Assembly (NCBI GenBank): GCA_013360485.1
Contig: JABWBN010000007.1
Span: 1 to 45,110, forward strand
Origin: Burkholderiaceae bacterium
GTDB taxonomy: Bacteria; Pseudomonadota; Gammaproteobacteria; Burkholderiales; Burkholderiaceae_C
DNA: 45,110 nucleotides
Reading direction: 5' to 3'
Part shown: piece after piece, positions 18,201-27,710 of the stretch
Position numbering within the stretch: position 1 is the stretch's first letter
Layout: each line of letters opens with the position of its first letter
The notes under the pieces: model-generated
What the model saw: only the letters and a program-made list of their open reading frames with translations
The model's database searches: none
Told to the model about the DNA's origin: nothing
Made by a program: the position numbers and the translations under genes

Positions 18201-21200
18201 CTATCCGGCTGGCAGCCGGGAGTGGACCGAAACATGGCGCCGAACCCTGAACCAGGCGGCATACATCGCCGGCAGCGCCAGCAGCGTGAGTGCCGTGGCC
18301 ACGATCAACCCGCCCATGATGGCCACCGCCATCGGGCCCCAGAAGACACTGCGCGACAGCGGAACCATGGCCAGCACCGCGGCCGCGGCCGTCAACACGA
18401 TCGGCCGGAATCGCCGCACCGCGGACTCGACAATCGCATCCCAGGTCGGCATGCCGCGCGCGCGGTCCTGCTCGATTTGGTCGATCAGGATCACCGAGTT
18501 GCGCATGATCATGCCCATCAGCGCAATCACGCCCAGCAGGGCCACGAAGCCGAAGGGCCTGTTCGTCACCAGCAGGGCGAAGGCCACGCCCGCCATCCCC
18601 AGCGGACCGGTGAGGAACACGAGCATCGAGCGCGAGAAGCTCTGCAACTGCAACATCAGCAGAGTGAAGGTGATGAACAGCATCACCGGCACACCGGCGG
18701 CGATCGACCCCTGGCCCTTGCTGCTTTCTTCCTGCGTCCCGGCCACGCGGATCGCATAGCCTGCCGGCATGCGCGCCTGCAGTTCGGACAACTTCGGCCA
18801 CACGGCCTTGGTCACGGTAGGACCTTGGAGACCTTCGACGACGTCACCCTGTACCGTGATCGCGTAACTGCGGCCCTCGCGCCAGATCACGCCGGGCTCC
18901 CAGCCGAAGCTGGCCTGTGCGATCTGTGTCAGCGGAATCGAGCGCCCGGCGGCAGTGGGCAGATAGGCGCTGGCCAGGTCGGTGATCGCGTTGCGCTCTT
19001 CGAGTGGCTGGCGCAGCACGATGTCGACCAACTTGTCACCCTCGCGGTACTGGCCCACCGTGACGCCCGACAAGATGGCGCGAGACGCCTGTGCGATCGA
19101 CTGGCTGGACACACCGAGCGCGCGGGCCTTGTCCTGGTCGACGTTCAGGCGCAACACCTTGACCTGCTCGTTCCAGTTGTCGTTCACGCCCACCATATCG
19201 GGATTGGCGCGCAGCACCGCCTTGACCTGATCAGCCCATTGCCTCAGGGCGGTAGGGTCAGGCCCGACGACACGGAACTGCACCGGATACGGCACCGGCG
19301 GCCCGTTGGGCAGGATCTTGGTGCGGGCCCTAACCTCGGGAAACTCGCTGGCCAGCAGAGCGGGCAGGCGGCGGCGCAGGGCCTCGCGTGACTCCATGTC
19401 CTTGGGCAGCAGGATGGCCTGGCTCACGTTCGTCTGAGGGAAGATCTGGTCCAGCGGAAGGTAGAACCTGGGCACGCCGCTGCCGATCCAGGTACTCACT
19501 GACTCGACGCCGGGCTCGCGCAACATGCGTGCCTCGAAGCGCTTGGCCACGGTCTCGCTTTCGCGCACTGTCGAGCCCTCGGGCAGCCACAGGTCGACGA
19601 GAATTTCGGTCCTGGCTGAGTCGGGGAAGAACTGCTGCTGCACACGACCCATGCCGGCCAAGCCTGCGGCGAACAGTGCGACCGTCACGCCAATGGTGAC
19701 CCAGCGGTGCTGTACGCACCAATCCACCGTGGCTCGCAGCCGGTTGTAGAACGGTGTGTCGAACAACTCATGCGCCTCGCCCGTGACCTTGCTGCGTGTG
19801 CGCAGCAACCACGCCCCCAGGTAAGGCACGAAGTAGACCGATACCACCCAGGAAATCACCAGCGCCGCGGTGGTCACCGCGAAGATCGCGAACGTGTACT
19901 CGCCAACGGCCGATTGCGCCAGGCCGATCGGCAGGAAACCGACCGCCGTAATGAGCGTACCGGTAAGCATCGGCATGGACGTGACGTCGTAGGCGAAGGT
20001 TGCCGCCCGAGTCTTGTCGTAGCCCTCCTCGAGTTTGCGCACCATCATCTCGACGGCGATGATGGCGTCATCCACCAGCAGGCCCAGGGCGATGATGAGC
20101 GAGCCCAGCGAAATCTTGTGCAGCCCCACGCCCCAGTAGTACATGGTGACGAAGGTGATCGCCAGCACCAACGGAATCGTGATGGCCACGACGAGCCCGG
20201 GCCAGATGTCGATGCGCAGCGGCCGGGTATGCAGGCCCAGGCTGACGAAGCTCACGGCCAGCACCACGACGACAGCCTCGATCAGCACTTTCACGAACTC
20301 GCCCACCGAACGCGACACCGTCTGCGGCTGATCCTGGATCTGGTGCAGCGTGATGCCCGCGGGCAATTCAGATCGGATCTCGTCGACGCGAGCGCGCAGG
20401 GCTTTGCCCAGGGCAATGATGTCGCCGCCCTTGGCCATCGAAACACCCAGTGCAATGACCGCCCTGCCCTGGTGCCGCACCTTCACCGCTGGTGGGTCGA
20501 CGTAGCCGCGGCGCACGTTGCCGATGTCGCCCAGCTGGAGCACGCTGGCCGCGCCCGTCGCCGGATTGACACCCCGAATCGGAAAGCGCTTGAGCTCTTC
20601 GACTGACCCGAACGCTCCGGCCACCCGCACCTGCAGGTTCTGCGAACCCGCGTCCATGACGCCGGCGCCCTCGACCGCATTTTGAGCCGATAGCTGGCCG
20701 AGCACCTGGTTGAGGTCCAGGCCGAGCTGGGCCAGCCGCTTCTGCGAGATCTCAATGAAGATCTTTTCCGGCTGAGCGCCGAACACCTCGACCTTCGCCA
20801 CATCGGCCACGCGCAGCAACTGCGAGCGCACGCGCTCGGCGAAAACCCTCAATTCCTCGTCGCTGAACCCGTCTGCCGAGAGGGCAAAGATCGATCCGTA
20901 GACGTCGCCGAAGTCGTCGTTGAAGAAGGGTCCGATCACGCCCTGCGGCAGCGAAGCGCGGGCGTCCCCTATCCGCTTGCGCACCTGGTACCAGACATTG
21001 GCCACCTCCTTGGGAGGCGAACTGTCCTTGATCTGGAAGATGGTGATGGACTCACCCGGCTTGGTGTACGTGCGAATGATGTCGGCGTAGGGCACTTCCT
21101 GCAGCGTGCGTTCGATCTTGTCCGAGACCTGATCGGCCATCTGCAGCGCACTGGCGCCAGGCCAGTAGGCTTGCACCACCATCGCGCGAAACGTAAACGG

Positions 21201-21353
21201 CGGGTCCTCATCCTGCCCGAGCTGGAAATAGGCGGCAAATCCCAGCACCAGCATCACGACCAACAGGTATCGGGTGAGCGCAGGGTGCTCCAGGGCCCAG
21301 CGCGAGACGTTGAAGCGCGAGCGTTTGGCTGCCGCGGTCGCAGTGGCGTTCAT
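18201..21353 (-). CDS. RND-family multidrug efflux permease (inner membrane pump)
   Basis: This 1050-residue proton-driven pump is of the AcrB/HAE-RND class. The N-terminal helix is at about 22-42 (ALTRYLLVVMLVLGFAAYF), followed by the porter loop with GQDEDPPFTFRAMVVQAYWPGA. The transmembrane-4 proton relay pair Asp-Asp is in LGLLVDDAIIAVEMM (near residue 410). A second half repeats the same plan, with FVTGPLGMAGVAFA-like and MGMIMRNSVILIDQIEQD motifs at the C terminus. The frame is open to 21425, but ATG 21353 gives the normal cytoplasmic start. It follows the membrane fusion gene, and the stop of that gene (21373) lies 19 bases before this ATG. No outer membrane channel gene is adjacent. 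Substrates are unknown. Confidence 0.95.
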   Translation of the reverse strand: MNATATAAAKRSRFNVSRWALEHPALTRYLLVVMLVLGFAAYFQLGQDEDPPFTFRAMVVQAYWPGASALQMADQVSDKIERTLQEVPYADIIRTYTKPGESITIFQIKDSSPPKEVANVWYQVRKRIGDARASLPQGVIGPFFNDDFGDVYGSIFALSADGFSDEELRVFAERVRSQLLRVADVAKVEVFGAQPEKIFIEISQKRLAQLGLDLNQVLGQLSAQNAVEGAGVMDAGSQNLQVRVAGAFGSVEELKRFPIRGVNPATGAASVLQLGDIGNVRRGYVDPPAVKVRHQGRAVIALGVSMAKGGDIIALGKALRARVDEIRSELPAGITLHQIQDQPQTVSRSVGEFVKVLIEAVVVVLAVSFVSLGLHTRPLRIDIWPGLVVAITIPLVLAITFVTMYYWGVGLHKISLGSLIIALGLLVDDAIIAVEMMVRKLEEGYDKTRAATFAYDVTSMPMLTGTLITAVGFLPIGLAQSAVGEYTFAIFAVTTAALVISWVVSVYFVPYLGAWLLRTRSKVTGEAHELFDTPFYNRLRATVDWCVQHRWVTIGVTVALFAAGLAGMGRVQQQFFPDSARTEILVDLWLPEGSTVRESETVAKRFEARMLREPGVESVSTWIGSGVPRFYLPLDQIFPQTNVSQAILLPKDMESREALRRRLPALLASEFPEVRARTKILPNGPPVPYPVQFRVVGPDPTALRQWADQVKAVLRANPDMVGVNDNWNEQVKVLRLNVDQDKARALGVSSQSIAQASRAILSGVTVGQYREGDKLVDIVLRQPLEERNAITDLASAYLPTAAGRSIPLTQIAQASFGWEPGVIWREGRSYAITVQGDVVEGLQGPTVTKAVWPKLSELQARMPAGYAIRVAGTQEESSKGQGSIAAGVPVMLFITFTLLMLQLQSFSRSMLVFLTGPLGMAGVAFALLVTNRPFGFVALLGVIALMGMIMRNSVILIDQIEQDRARGMPTWDAIVESAVRRFRPIVLTAAAAVLAMVPLSRSVFWGPMAVAIMGGLIVATALTLLALPAMYAAWFRVRRHVSVHSRLPAG

Positions 21354-21372
21354 CGTGGTGATCTCCGACGAC

Positions 21373-22551
21373 TCAACGCGCGTCCGATGCCGCCGGCGCC
21401 GGCACTGCGCTTGCGGGGCGAGCACCCGGGCCGGCCGCTGCAGGCGCGGCAGGATCGACGAAGAGCTTCACCTTCTGACCCGGGGCCAGCGCGTGCACGC
21501 CTGCGGTGACCACCACCTGCCCCGGCAGAACGCCGTCGGTCACGAGGACGTCGTTGCCATCGGCGCCAGCCACCTGGACACGCCTTTGCCGAACCGTCAT
21601 GGAACTGCGCTCGAGCAGCCACACATGGCTCTTGCCCTGCTGCTCGAACACTGCGGAAAGCGGCAACCGGATCACGCCGTCTGCCGCGGGAAGCCGGATC
21701 AAGACGCTGGCCGTCTGCCCCAGGCGCACAGCGGCGGCTCCGATGTCGGCCTTGACCGCGAACGTGCGCGTCGCCGGATCTGCCGCTGCCGCGACCTCGC
21801 GCACCGTGGCCGGCAGAAGATCGGCCTGACCCCACAGGCGCACTTGGACCGCATCGCGCCGATCCAGAAGGGCGCGAACCAACGTGACCCGGTCTTCGGG
21901 AACAGCGAATGCCACATCGCGCGGGCCATCGTGGGCGAGCCGCAGAATTGGCATGCCGGCGGCCACCACTGCGCCCGGCTCCACATCCACGGCTGTCACG
22001 ACGCCGGGCGCGTCGGCCTGCAACGTCGCGTAGGAAGTCTGGTTGCCCTGGACACTGGCCTGCGCCCTGACCTGTTCTGCCTGCGCGCGGGCCGCCTTCA
22101 GCGCAGCTTCTCGGCGATCAAGCTCCATGCCGCTGATGAAGCCCTGTTCGCGCAATTCCTTGAAGCGCTTGAACTCTGCTTCCATCAGTTCAAGGTTCAC
22201 TCTCGCGGCCGCAAGCGTCGCCTGTGCGGCCTCCTGGCCAAGCCTGAGATCTTGCGCATCGAGTTGGGCCAGCACCTGGCCCGCCCGTACCGACTCACCC
22301 ACGTCGACGTGCCGGCGCACGAGCTTGCCACCGACCCGGAAGCCCAAGCGGGATTCGGTTCGCGCTCGGACCTCGGCCGCGAACTCCTGTTGGCCGGAAA
22401 CGTTGGACGATTCGACCACCGTGGTGCGCACGGCCCTGATCGGTTCGTCGCCTCCGGTGCTGCGGTTGCAGCCGGCGAGCAGCGCAACCATCGTGAGCGA
22501 TACGACCAGTCCAATGGTCAGACTTCTGGGACGGATGGGGACGTTCTGCAT
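21373..22551 (-). CDS. RND efflux membrane fusion lipoprotein (HlyD/AcrA family)
   Basis: This periplasmic adaptor of about 392 residues links the RND pump to an outer membrane channel. The N terminus is a lipoprotein signal: a hydrophobic stretch ending in the lipobox LLAGC with Cys28. After it come the lipoyl/barrel-sandwich halves (VGGKLVRRHVDVGESVRAGQ and APGVVTAVDVEPGAVVAAG), separated by a coiled-coil hairpin rich in Ala, Glu and Gln (about 95-155). The frame extends to a GTG at 22578, next to the operator, but ATG 22551 gives the better signal peptide. It is the first gene of the efflux operon, and its promoter region carries a TetR-type operator. Confidence 0.94.
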   Translation of the reverse strand: MQNVPIRPRSLTIGLVVSLTMVALLAGCNRSTGGDEPIRAVRTTVVESSNVSGQQEFAAEVRARTESRLGFRVGGKLVRRHVDVGESVRAGQVLAQLDAQDLRLGQEAAQATLAAARVNLELMEAEFKRFKELREQGFISGMELDRREAALKAARAQAEQVRAQASVQGNQTSYATLQADAPGVVTAVDVEPGAVVAAGMPILRLAHDGPRDVAFAVPEDRVTLVRALLDRRDAVQVRLWGQADLLPATVREVAAAADPATRTFAVKADIGAAAVRLGQTASVLIRLPAADGVIRLPLSAVFEQQGKSHVWLLERSSMTVRQRRVQVAGADGNDVLVTDGVLPGQVVVTAGVHALAPGQKVKLFVDPAAPAAAGPGARPASAVPAPAASDAR

Positions 22552-22578
22552 CGCGCTACCAAGGGTGTGGGGTCGCAC

Positions 22579-22600
22579 TTACTGACTGACCGGTCAGTAA
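22579..22600. promoter_or_regulatory. TetR-type operator upstream of the RND efflux operon
   Basis: Two arms TTACTGAC and GTCAGTAA are perfect inverted repeats with six bases between, and the centre ACTGACCGGTCAGT is itself a 14-bp perfect palindrome. This GACCGGTC-type site is a common target of TetR/AcrR repressors of efflux genes. It stands 28 bases before the membrane fusion ATG. No TetR gene lies beside it. Confidence 0.7.
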
Positions 22601-22711
22601 TGTATGTGACCATCCGAAGCCTGTCAACGCCCGTCGCGATGCCCGGAACCGGAAACAGCCGGACAACGCCAACGCGCCACGTGCCGCCGATGATGGCGAC
22701 AATCGCAGCCC

Positions 22712-23563
22712 GTGAGTGTCTCCCATTACGAAAACTTTCCGGTAGCGTCCTGGCTGTGCCCACCTGCGCTGCGACCGGCTGTGGCTGCCATTTACTGGTT
22801 CGCGCGGACGGCTGACGACATTGCCGACGAGGGTGATGCACCGCGACAGGCCCGAATGGCCGAATTGGCGCGATTCAGGAACAGCCTGAGGACTGCTGCC
22901 GCGGGGCAACTCGATGGCGGCTGGACGGAAGTCTTCGAGCCACTGGCGCGCACGCTGCAGCAGTACGCGCTGCCCCTGCGACCCTTCGAGGACTTGCTGG
23001 ATGCCTTCGAGCAGGACTGCACACCGGCGCCCTACACTGACCGACCCATGCTGCTCGACTACTGCCGCCGCTCGGCCAATCCGGTGGGCCGACTGCTGCT
23101 CGCCCTTTACGGTGTCAACGACGCCCAGGCCATGCACCGGTCGGACGCCATATGCAGCGCGCTGCAGTTGATCAATTTCTGGCAGGACGCGGGTATGGAT
23201 CTGCGACGCGGCCGGCTTTACTTCCCCTTGTCCGACCTGGAGCGCCACGGGATATCGGCTGAGTCGCTGCAACCGGGGACCGACAGCGCTGCCACTCGCG
23301 CGATGGCGGCCGACCTGTGCAATTGGAGCCGCCAAATGATGCTGGCCGGTGCACCCCTCGCACTTCAACTGCCGGGCCGCATTGGGTGGGAACTGCGCCT
23401 GGTCGTACAAGGCGGGCTGCGCGTGCTGGACCGCATCGCCGCTCGCGGCCACGACATCCTGTCCCACCGCGTCACAGTGGGTCCACGCGACCTGCCCGCC
23501 GTGCTCTGGCGCGCTTGCGCCATGCGCGTCCCCCATCCTTCGCCCGGTTTGGGGACATCATGA
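22712..23563 (+). CDS. hpnC: Squalene synthesis protein HpnC (presqualene diphosphate to hydroxysqualene)
   Basis: This 283-residue member of the squalene/phytoene synthase family has both aspartate-rich motifs of the fold: DDIADE (residues 35-40) and NFWQDAGMDLRRGRLYFP (about 153-170). In the three-enzyme bacterial route HpnD makes presqualene diphosphate from farnesyl diphosphate, HpnC converts it to hydroxysqualene, and HpnE reduces that to squalene, the precursor of hopanoids. The start is GTG at 22712 (VSVSHYENFPVASWLCP). Its stop overlaps the hpnD start in ATGA. hpnC and hpnD resemble each other, and position first in the trio and the sequence NFPVASWLCPPALRP assign this one as HpnC. 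Confidence 0.92.
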   Translation: MSVSHYENFPVASWLCPPALRPAVAAIYWFARTADDIADEGDAPRQARMAELARFRNSLRTAAAGQLDGGWTEVFEPLARTLQQYALPLRPFEDLLDAFEQDCTPAPYTDRPMLLDYCRRSANPVGRLLLALYGVNDAQAMHRSDAICSALQLINFWQDAGMDLRRGRLYFPLSDLERHGISAESLQPGTDSAATRAMAADLCNWSRQMMLAGAPLALQLPGRIGWELRLVVQGGLRVLDRIAARGHDILSHRVTVGPRDLPAVLWRACAMRVPHPSPGLGTS

Positions 23564-24411
23564 CGACACCGCAGCAGTACGTGCAGGAGCGCGCAGCGGC
23601 CAGCGGGTCGTCGTTCTACTACGCGTTCCTGTTCCTGCCGCCGCAGCAGCGGGCGGCCATCACTGCCTTTTACGCCTTCTGCCGGGAAGTGGACGACGTG
23701 GCCGACGAGGTGCACGATCCGTCGGTGGCCGGCACCAAGCTCAACTGGTGGCGACAGGAGCTGCGTGCGTCTTTCGCAGGCCACCCGACCCATCCGGTCA
23801 TGCTGGCACTCATGCCGTTGGCCGCTCCATTTGGCATAGAGGAGCGCCACTTGCAGGCAGTGATCGAGGGTTGCCAGATGGACCTGCAACAGACCCGCTA
23901 TCTCGACTTCGCATCGCTGCAGCGCTACTGCCACCTCGTGGCGGGCGTCGTGGGTGAAGTGGCCAGCGGGATCTTCGGCCGCACGGAAGAAGCGACGATC
24001 GCCTATGCACACAAGCTCGGTCTGGCTCTCCAACTGACGAACATCATCCGTGATGTCGGGGAGGATGCCCGGCGCGGCCGCATCTACCTGCCGGTGGACG
24101 AACTGCAGCGCTTCGATGTCAGGGCGCATGAGCTGCTGCATCGCAAGCCACCCTATGGCTACAGCAGCCGATTCACGGCACTGATGAAGTTCCAGGCCCA
24201 ACGTGCGCACCAGACCTATGACGAAGCCCTTGCGCTGCTGCCGAAAGCCGACCGATCGACCCAACGGCCCGGGTTGATGATGGCCCACATCTACCGTGCG
24301 CTGCTGAGAGAAATCGAGGCCGACGGTTTCCAGGTGCTGCACCAGCGCACGTCGCTCACTCCGGTGCGCAAGCTGTGGATCGCGCTGCGCACGCACTGGC
24401 GCGACCGATGA
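23560..24411 (+). CDS. hpnD: Presqualene diphosphate synthase HpnD
   Basis: This 283-residue squalene/phytoene synthase family enzyme joins two farnesyl diphosphates into presqualene diphosphate. The metal-binding motifs are DDVADEV (45-51) and NIIRDVGEDARRGRIYLP (about 158-175), both intact. The frame stays open upstream through hpnC, but the ATG at 23560 overlaps the hpnC stop (ATGA) and gives the family start MTTPQQYVQERAAASGSSFYYAF with ggGGACatc before it. It overlaps hpnE in the same way, so the three proteins are translated in a coupled manner. Confidence 0.94.
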   Translation: MTTPQQYVQERAAASGSSFYYAFLFLPPQQRAAITAFYAFCREVDDVADEVHDPSVAGTKLNWWRQELRASFAGHPTHPVMLALMPLAAPFGIEERHLQAVIEGCQMDLQQTRYLDFASLQRYCHLVAGVVGEVASGIFGRTEEATIAYAHKLGLALQLTNIIRDVGEDARRGRIYLPVDELQRFDVRAHELLHRKPPYGYSSRFTALMKFQAQRAHQTYDEALALLPKADRSTQRPGLMMAHIYRALLREIEADGFQVLHQRTSLTPVRKLWIALRTHWRDR

Positions 24412-25736
24412 AGAACAGCCGCGTGCCCGTGCCGCGCGTTGCCGTGGTCGGGGCCGGCTGGTCGGGTCTGGCTGCCGCCGTGGAGCTGGTCGAACGCGGT
24501 GCAGCGGTGACGCTGCACGAGATGGCCCATCAGCCCGGCGGCCGGGCGCGGTGTGCGCTCAGCGGTGGCAAGCGCCTGGACAACGGCCAGCACATCCTGA
24601 TCGGCGCCTACACCGAAACATTCAGGTTGATGCGCCATGTCGGCGTTGAGCCCTCTCGCGTGCTGATGCGGCTGCCCTTGGCGCTGTGCGACCCGTCCGG
24701 CCGCGGACTGCGCCTGCCACAGGGCCATCCGGTGCTGGCTTTTGCACGCGGCGTCACCGGCCATCGCGACTGGGCCTGGTCCGAACGGATCGCATTGCTG
24801 CGCACGTGTGCGAGTTGGGCCATCGCAGGTTTTCGCTGCGACGATTCCCTCACCGTTGCCGAGTTGTGCCACAACCTGCCCAGTGCCGTTCGGCGCGACG
24901 TCATCGATCCGTTGTGTGTCGCGGCACTGAACACGCGTGCCGAGTGCGCGAGTGCACAGGTGTTTCTTCGGGTGATTCGCGATGCGCTGTTCAGCGCACC
25001 AGGCAGCGCAGATCTGGTGCTGCCTCGCGCGGGACTGGACGAGCTGCTGCCAGCACCTGCCCTGCGGTGGCTGGCCATGCGCGGCGCCACGCTGCGCATG
25101 GGTCACCGGGTGATGGCGGTGCACAGGCACGACGGGCTGTGGAGGGTCGATGATGACCCCTACGACGCCGTCGTGATGGCCTGTTCGGCGCGCGAGGCGG
25201 CACGACTGGCCCAGTCGGCAGCGATCCCATGGAGCCTAGCCACGGCCTCATTTGCCTACGAGCCCATCATCACCGCCTACCTGCGTGACGACCAGCTGCG
25301 ATTCCCGCACCCCATGGTGGCACTGCCAGACGACGGGCAGTCACCCGCGCAGTTCGCCTTCGACCTGGGCGCGCTGGGCGTGGCGCCGGGCTTGTTTTCC
25401 TTCGTGGTCAGCGGCGCTCGCGCCTGGGTGGACCACGGGCTCGAAGTGGCCGCGCAGGCCATCCTGGGTCAGGCGCGACGATGTTTCGAAGGGGCGTTTC
25501 GCGGGCCAGACGATGCCGTGCTGGTTCACGTTCGAGCCGAGCACCGCGCTACGTTCGTCTGTTCGCCCGGTCTGCGGCGGCCCAGTTGCCATGTGGCGCC
25601 CGGACTGCTGGCTGCGGGCGACTACGTCGAGGGCCCCTACCCCGCCACATTGGAGGGGGCGGTGCGCAGCGGCCTGCGTGCTGCCCGAGATGCAATCGCA
25701 GGGTCAGGCGAGCGAGCTGCCCGACCGGAATTCTGA
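24408..25736 (+). CDS. hpnE: Hydroxysqualene dehydroxylase HpnE (FAD-dependent)
   Basis: This 442-residue amine-oxidase-fold flavoprotein reduces hydroxysqualene to squalene. The dinucleotide-binding motif VVGAGWSGLAAAVEL lies at about 11-25. GGRARC and LDNGQHILIGAYTET (about 45-70) are typical of this subgroup, and the FAD C-terminal segment LAAGDYVEGPYPATLEGAVRSG is near 410. The ATG overlaps the hpnD stop. No squalene-hopene cyclase gene is inside the window, so the hopanoid end of the pathway must be elsewhere. Confidence 0.93.
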   Translation: MKNSRVPVPRVAVVGAGWSGLAAAVELVERGAAVTLHEMAHQPGGRARCALSGGKRLDNGQHILIGAYTETFRLMRHVGVEPSRVLMRLPLALCDPSGRGLRLPQGHPVLAFARGVTGHRDWAWSERIALLRTCASWAIAGFRCDDSLTVAELCHNLPSAVRRDVIDPLCVAALNTRAECASAQVFLRVIRDALFSAPGSADLVLPRAGLDELLPAPALRWLAMRGATLRMGHRVMAVHRHDGLWRVDDDPYDAVVMACSAREAARLAQSAAIPWSLATASFAYEPIITAYLRDDQLRFPHPMVALPDDGQSPAQFAFDLGALGVAPGLFSFVVSGARAWVDHGLEVAAQAILGQARRCFEGAFRGPDDAVLVHVRAEHRATFVCSPGLRRPSCHVAPGLLAAGDYVEGPYPATLEGAVRSGLRAARDAIAGSGERAARPEF

Positions 25737-25808
25737 ACGCTGCGCTCGCGCGACGCCCCGTCGACATTTCGCCATGCAAAAATCGCTTAAACACTGCGAA
25801 ACGAAATC

Positions 25809-26579
25809 ATGGCATCGAAACCAGAAGGTCAGCAGCCCGCCATCCAGGTGATCGAGCGCATCTTCGCGTTGCTCGATGCGTTGGCTGCCCACCAGGACCC
25901 GGTGAGTTTGAAAGAACTCAGCGAGGCGACGCAGCTTCACCCGTCCACGGCCCATCGCATCTTGAACGATCTCGCGCTAGGCCGATTCGTCGACCGCCCG
26001 GAGGCGGGGAGCTATCGCCTGGGCATGCGCCTGCTCGAGTTGGGCAATCTGGTCAAGGCGCGGCTGGATGTCCGCGACGCGGCCCTGGGACCGATGCGCG
26101 AGCTGCACAAGCTGACCCACCAGCCGGTGAACCTGTCAGTGCGCCAGGGCGACGAGATCGTCTACATCGAACGCACCTACAGCGAGCGCTCGGGTATGCA
26201 AGTGGTGCGCGCCGTGGGCGGCCGCGCGCCACTGCACCTCACGTCGGTGGGCAAGTTGTTCCTCGCACACGACGAGCCACAACGGGTGCGGGCATACGCC
26301 ACCCGCACCGGGCTGTCGGGACACACCCGAAACAGCATCACCGACCTGCCGCGGCTCGAACGCGAGCTTGCGCAGGTCCGGGCATCGGCAATGGCTCGCG
26401 ACGACGAGGAACTGGAATTGGGCGTGCGCTGCATGGCCGCCGGCATCTTTGACGACCAGAGCAAGCTGGTGGCAGGACTGTCGGTATCGGCCCCCGCGGA
26501 CAGGCTGGAGGAATCGTGGGCCGAACGCGTCAAAGCAACAGCTGCCCAGATCTCGGCCGCGCTGGGACACCGGGTCTGA
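25809..26579 (+). CDS. IclR-family transcriptional regulator
   Basis: This 256-residue protein has an N-terminal winged helix (about 15-75) with SLKELSEATQLHPSTAHRIL as the recognition unit, and a C-terminal ligand-binding GAF-like domain (about 85-250). That domain includes the family pieces GMRLLELGNLV, VYIERTYSERSGMQVV and the late AAGIFDDQSKLVAGLSVSAP. IclR proteins sense small organic acids and usually control neighbouring catabolic genes. Here the neighbours are hpnE and a peptidoglycan peptidase, so no target is evident. The start ATG at 25809 lacks a strong ribosome site. Confidence 0.93.
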   Translation: MASKPEGQQPAIQVIERIFALLDALAAHQDPVSLKELSEATQLHPSTAHRILNDLALGRFVDRPEAGSYRLGMRLLELGNLVKARLDVRDAALGPMRELHKLTHQPVNLSVRQGDEIVYIERTYSERSGMQVVRAVGGRAPLHLTSVGKLFLAHDEPQRVRAYATRTGLSGHTRNSITDLPRLERELAQVRASAMARDDEELELGVRCMAAGIFDDQSKLVAGLSVSAPADRLEESWAERVKATAAQISAALGHRV

Positions 26580-26608
26580 ATCGCCCGCGATTGCCGCGGC
26601 GACGCTGA

Positions 26609-27595
26609 TCAGGACTTGGCGGCGTTGGCGCCGGCCTGGGCCGCACTTTGGCTGAGCCAGCGGCGGATCCGCTCGGCATCGCCGATGCGCGTGTACTTGC
26701 CGGCCGAATCGAGCAGCACCATGATGAGCTTGCGGCCCGCGAGCTGCGCCTGCATCACGAGGCAACGGCCAGCCTCGGCGATGTATCCGGTCTTCTGAAG
26801 CCCGATTTCCCACTGCGGGCTGCGCACCAGGCCGTTGGTGTTGCGGTACTGCAGCGCCCGGCTGCCAACCTGCACCAATGCCTCCTGAGACGTCGACAAC
26901 TCGCGAAGCAGCGGCTGCTGGTGGGCCTCCTTCACGAGCAGCACGAGGTCGCGCGCACTGGATCTGTTGCCACTGGACAGCCCTGTGGGCTCCACATAAT
27001 GCGTGTCGATCATGCCCAGACCGGCCGCGCGGTGGTTCATCGCGTCGACAAAGGCCGCAAGACCTCCCGGGTAGTGCCGACCCAGGGCATGCGCAGCCCT
27101 GTTCTCCGACGACATGAGCGCGAGATGCAGCATCTCGCCTCGTGTCAGCTGCGTGCCGACCGACAGCCGTGAATGGCTTCCCTTCTCGGTATCGATGTCC
27201 TCTTCCGAGATGGCAAGGACTTCGTCGAGCGGTTGAGCAGCGTCCATGACAACCAGCGCCGTCATCAGCTTGGTAATCGACGCGATCGGCTGGACGGCCT
27301 GCGCGTTCTTGCTGAACAGCACCTCGTTGGTGTCCTGGTCAACAACGAACGCAACCGCAGAACGCAGCCGCGGTGGATCCTCGTCAGGGTCGGCCGCAGC
27401 CAAAGGCACAAACCTGCGAGCGCCCGGGGTCCGCTTGGCCGCGCGCGAGGCTTTCGGTGCGGCCTGCTTCATGGCCTTGGTGGCCCGGGCAACTGGCTTG
27501 CGCGCCGGCGACGACGTCGCCGCCTCACTGGCAACGGGCGCCATCATGCACAGCGCCCACACCAGCACCACCCAGCCTGTCAAAGCCCTCATCAT
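26609..27595 (-). CDS. pbpG: D-alanyl-D-alanine endopeptidase/carboxypeptidase, PBP7/8 type (peptidase S11)
   Basis: This is a 328-residue penicillin-binding protein of low molecular mass. The catalytic triad of motifs is complete: SxxK at 106-109 (IASITKLM), SxN at 163-165 (MSSENRAA) and KTG at 268-270 (GLQKTGYI). Residues 1-25 form a signal peptide (LTGWVVLVWALCMMAPVASEA), followed by a basic, Ala/Lys-rich linker to about 62. It cuts peptide cross-links in the periplasm. The frame starts at GTG 27613, but the double ATG at 27595/27592 behind GGCGGA gives the proper signal peptide. PBP7 rather than DacA is suggested by length and by the lack of the C-terminal membrane-anchoring domain; this is an inference. 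Confidence 0.9.
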   Translation of the reverse strand: MMRALTGWVVLVWALCMMAPVASEAATSSPARKPVARATKAMKQAAPKASRAAKRTPGARRFVPLAAADPDEDPPRLRSAVAFVVDQDTNEVLFSKNAQAVQPIASITKLMTALVVMDAAQPLDEVLAISEEDIDTEKGSHSRLSVGTQLTRGEMLHLALMSSENRAAHALGRHYPGGLAAFVDAMNHRAAGLGMIDTHYVEPTGLSSGNRSSARDLVLLVKEAHQQPLLRELSTSQEALVQVGSRALQYRNTNGLVRSPQWEIGLQKTGYIAEAGRCLVMQAQLAGRKLIMVLLDSAGKYTRIGDAERIRRWLSQSAAQAGANAAKS

Positions 27596-27651
27596 TCCGC
27601 CACGTCGCCCCACAAGCGTCCAAGTACCATGCCCCGAGTGTAGGGGCAGAG

Positions 27652-27684
27652 AAAAACACGCGCAAGATCAAAAACTTGCGCGTG
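27652..27684 (-). terminator. Intrinsic terminator behind leuA
   Basis: CACGCGCAAG pairs perfectly with CTTGCGCGTG (10 bp) around an eight-base loop, and five T follow on the minus strand. It lies 26 bases after the leuA stop and ends the ilv-pssA-leuA transcript. Confidence 0.88.
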
Positions 27685-27710
27685 ATTCCTAAAGTGCCGA
27701 CGCGCGACGC

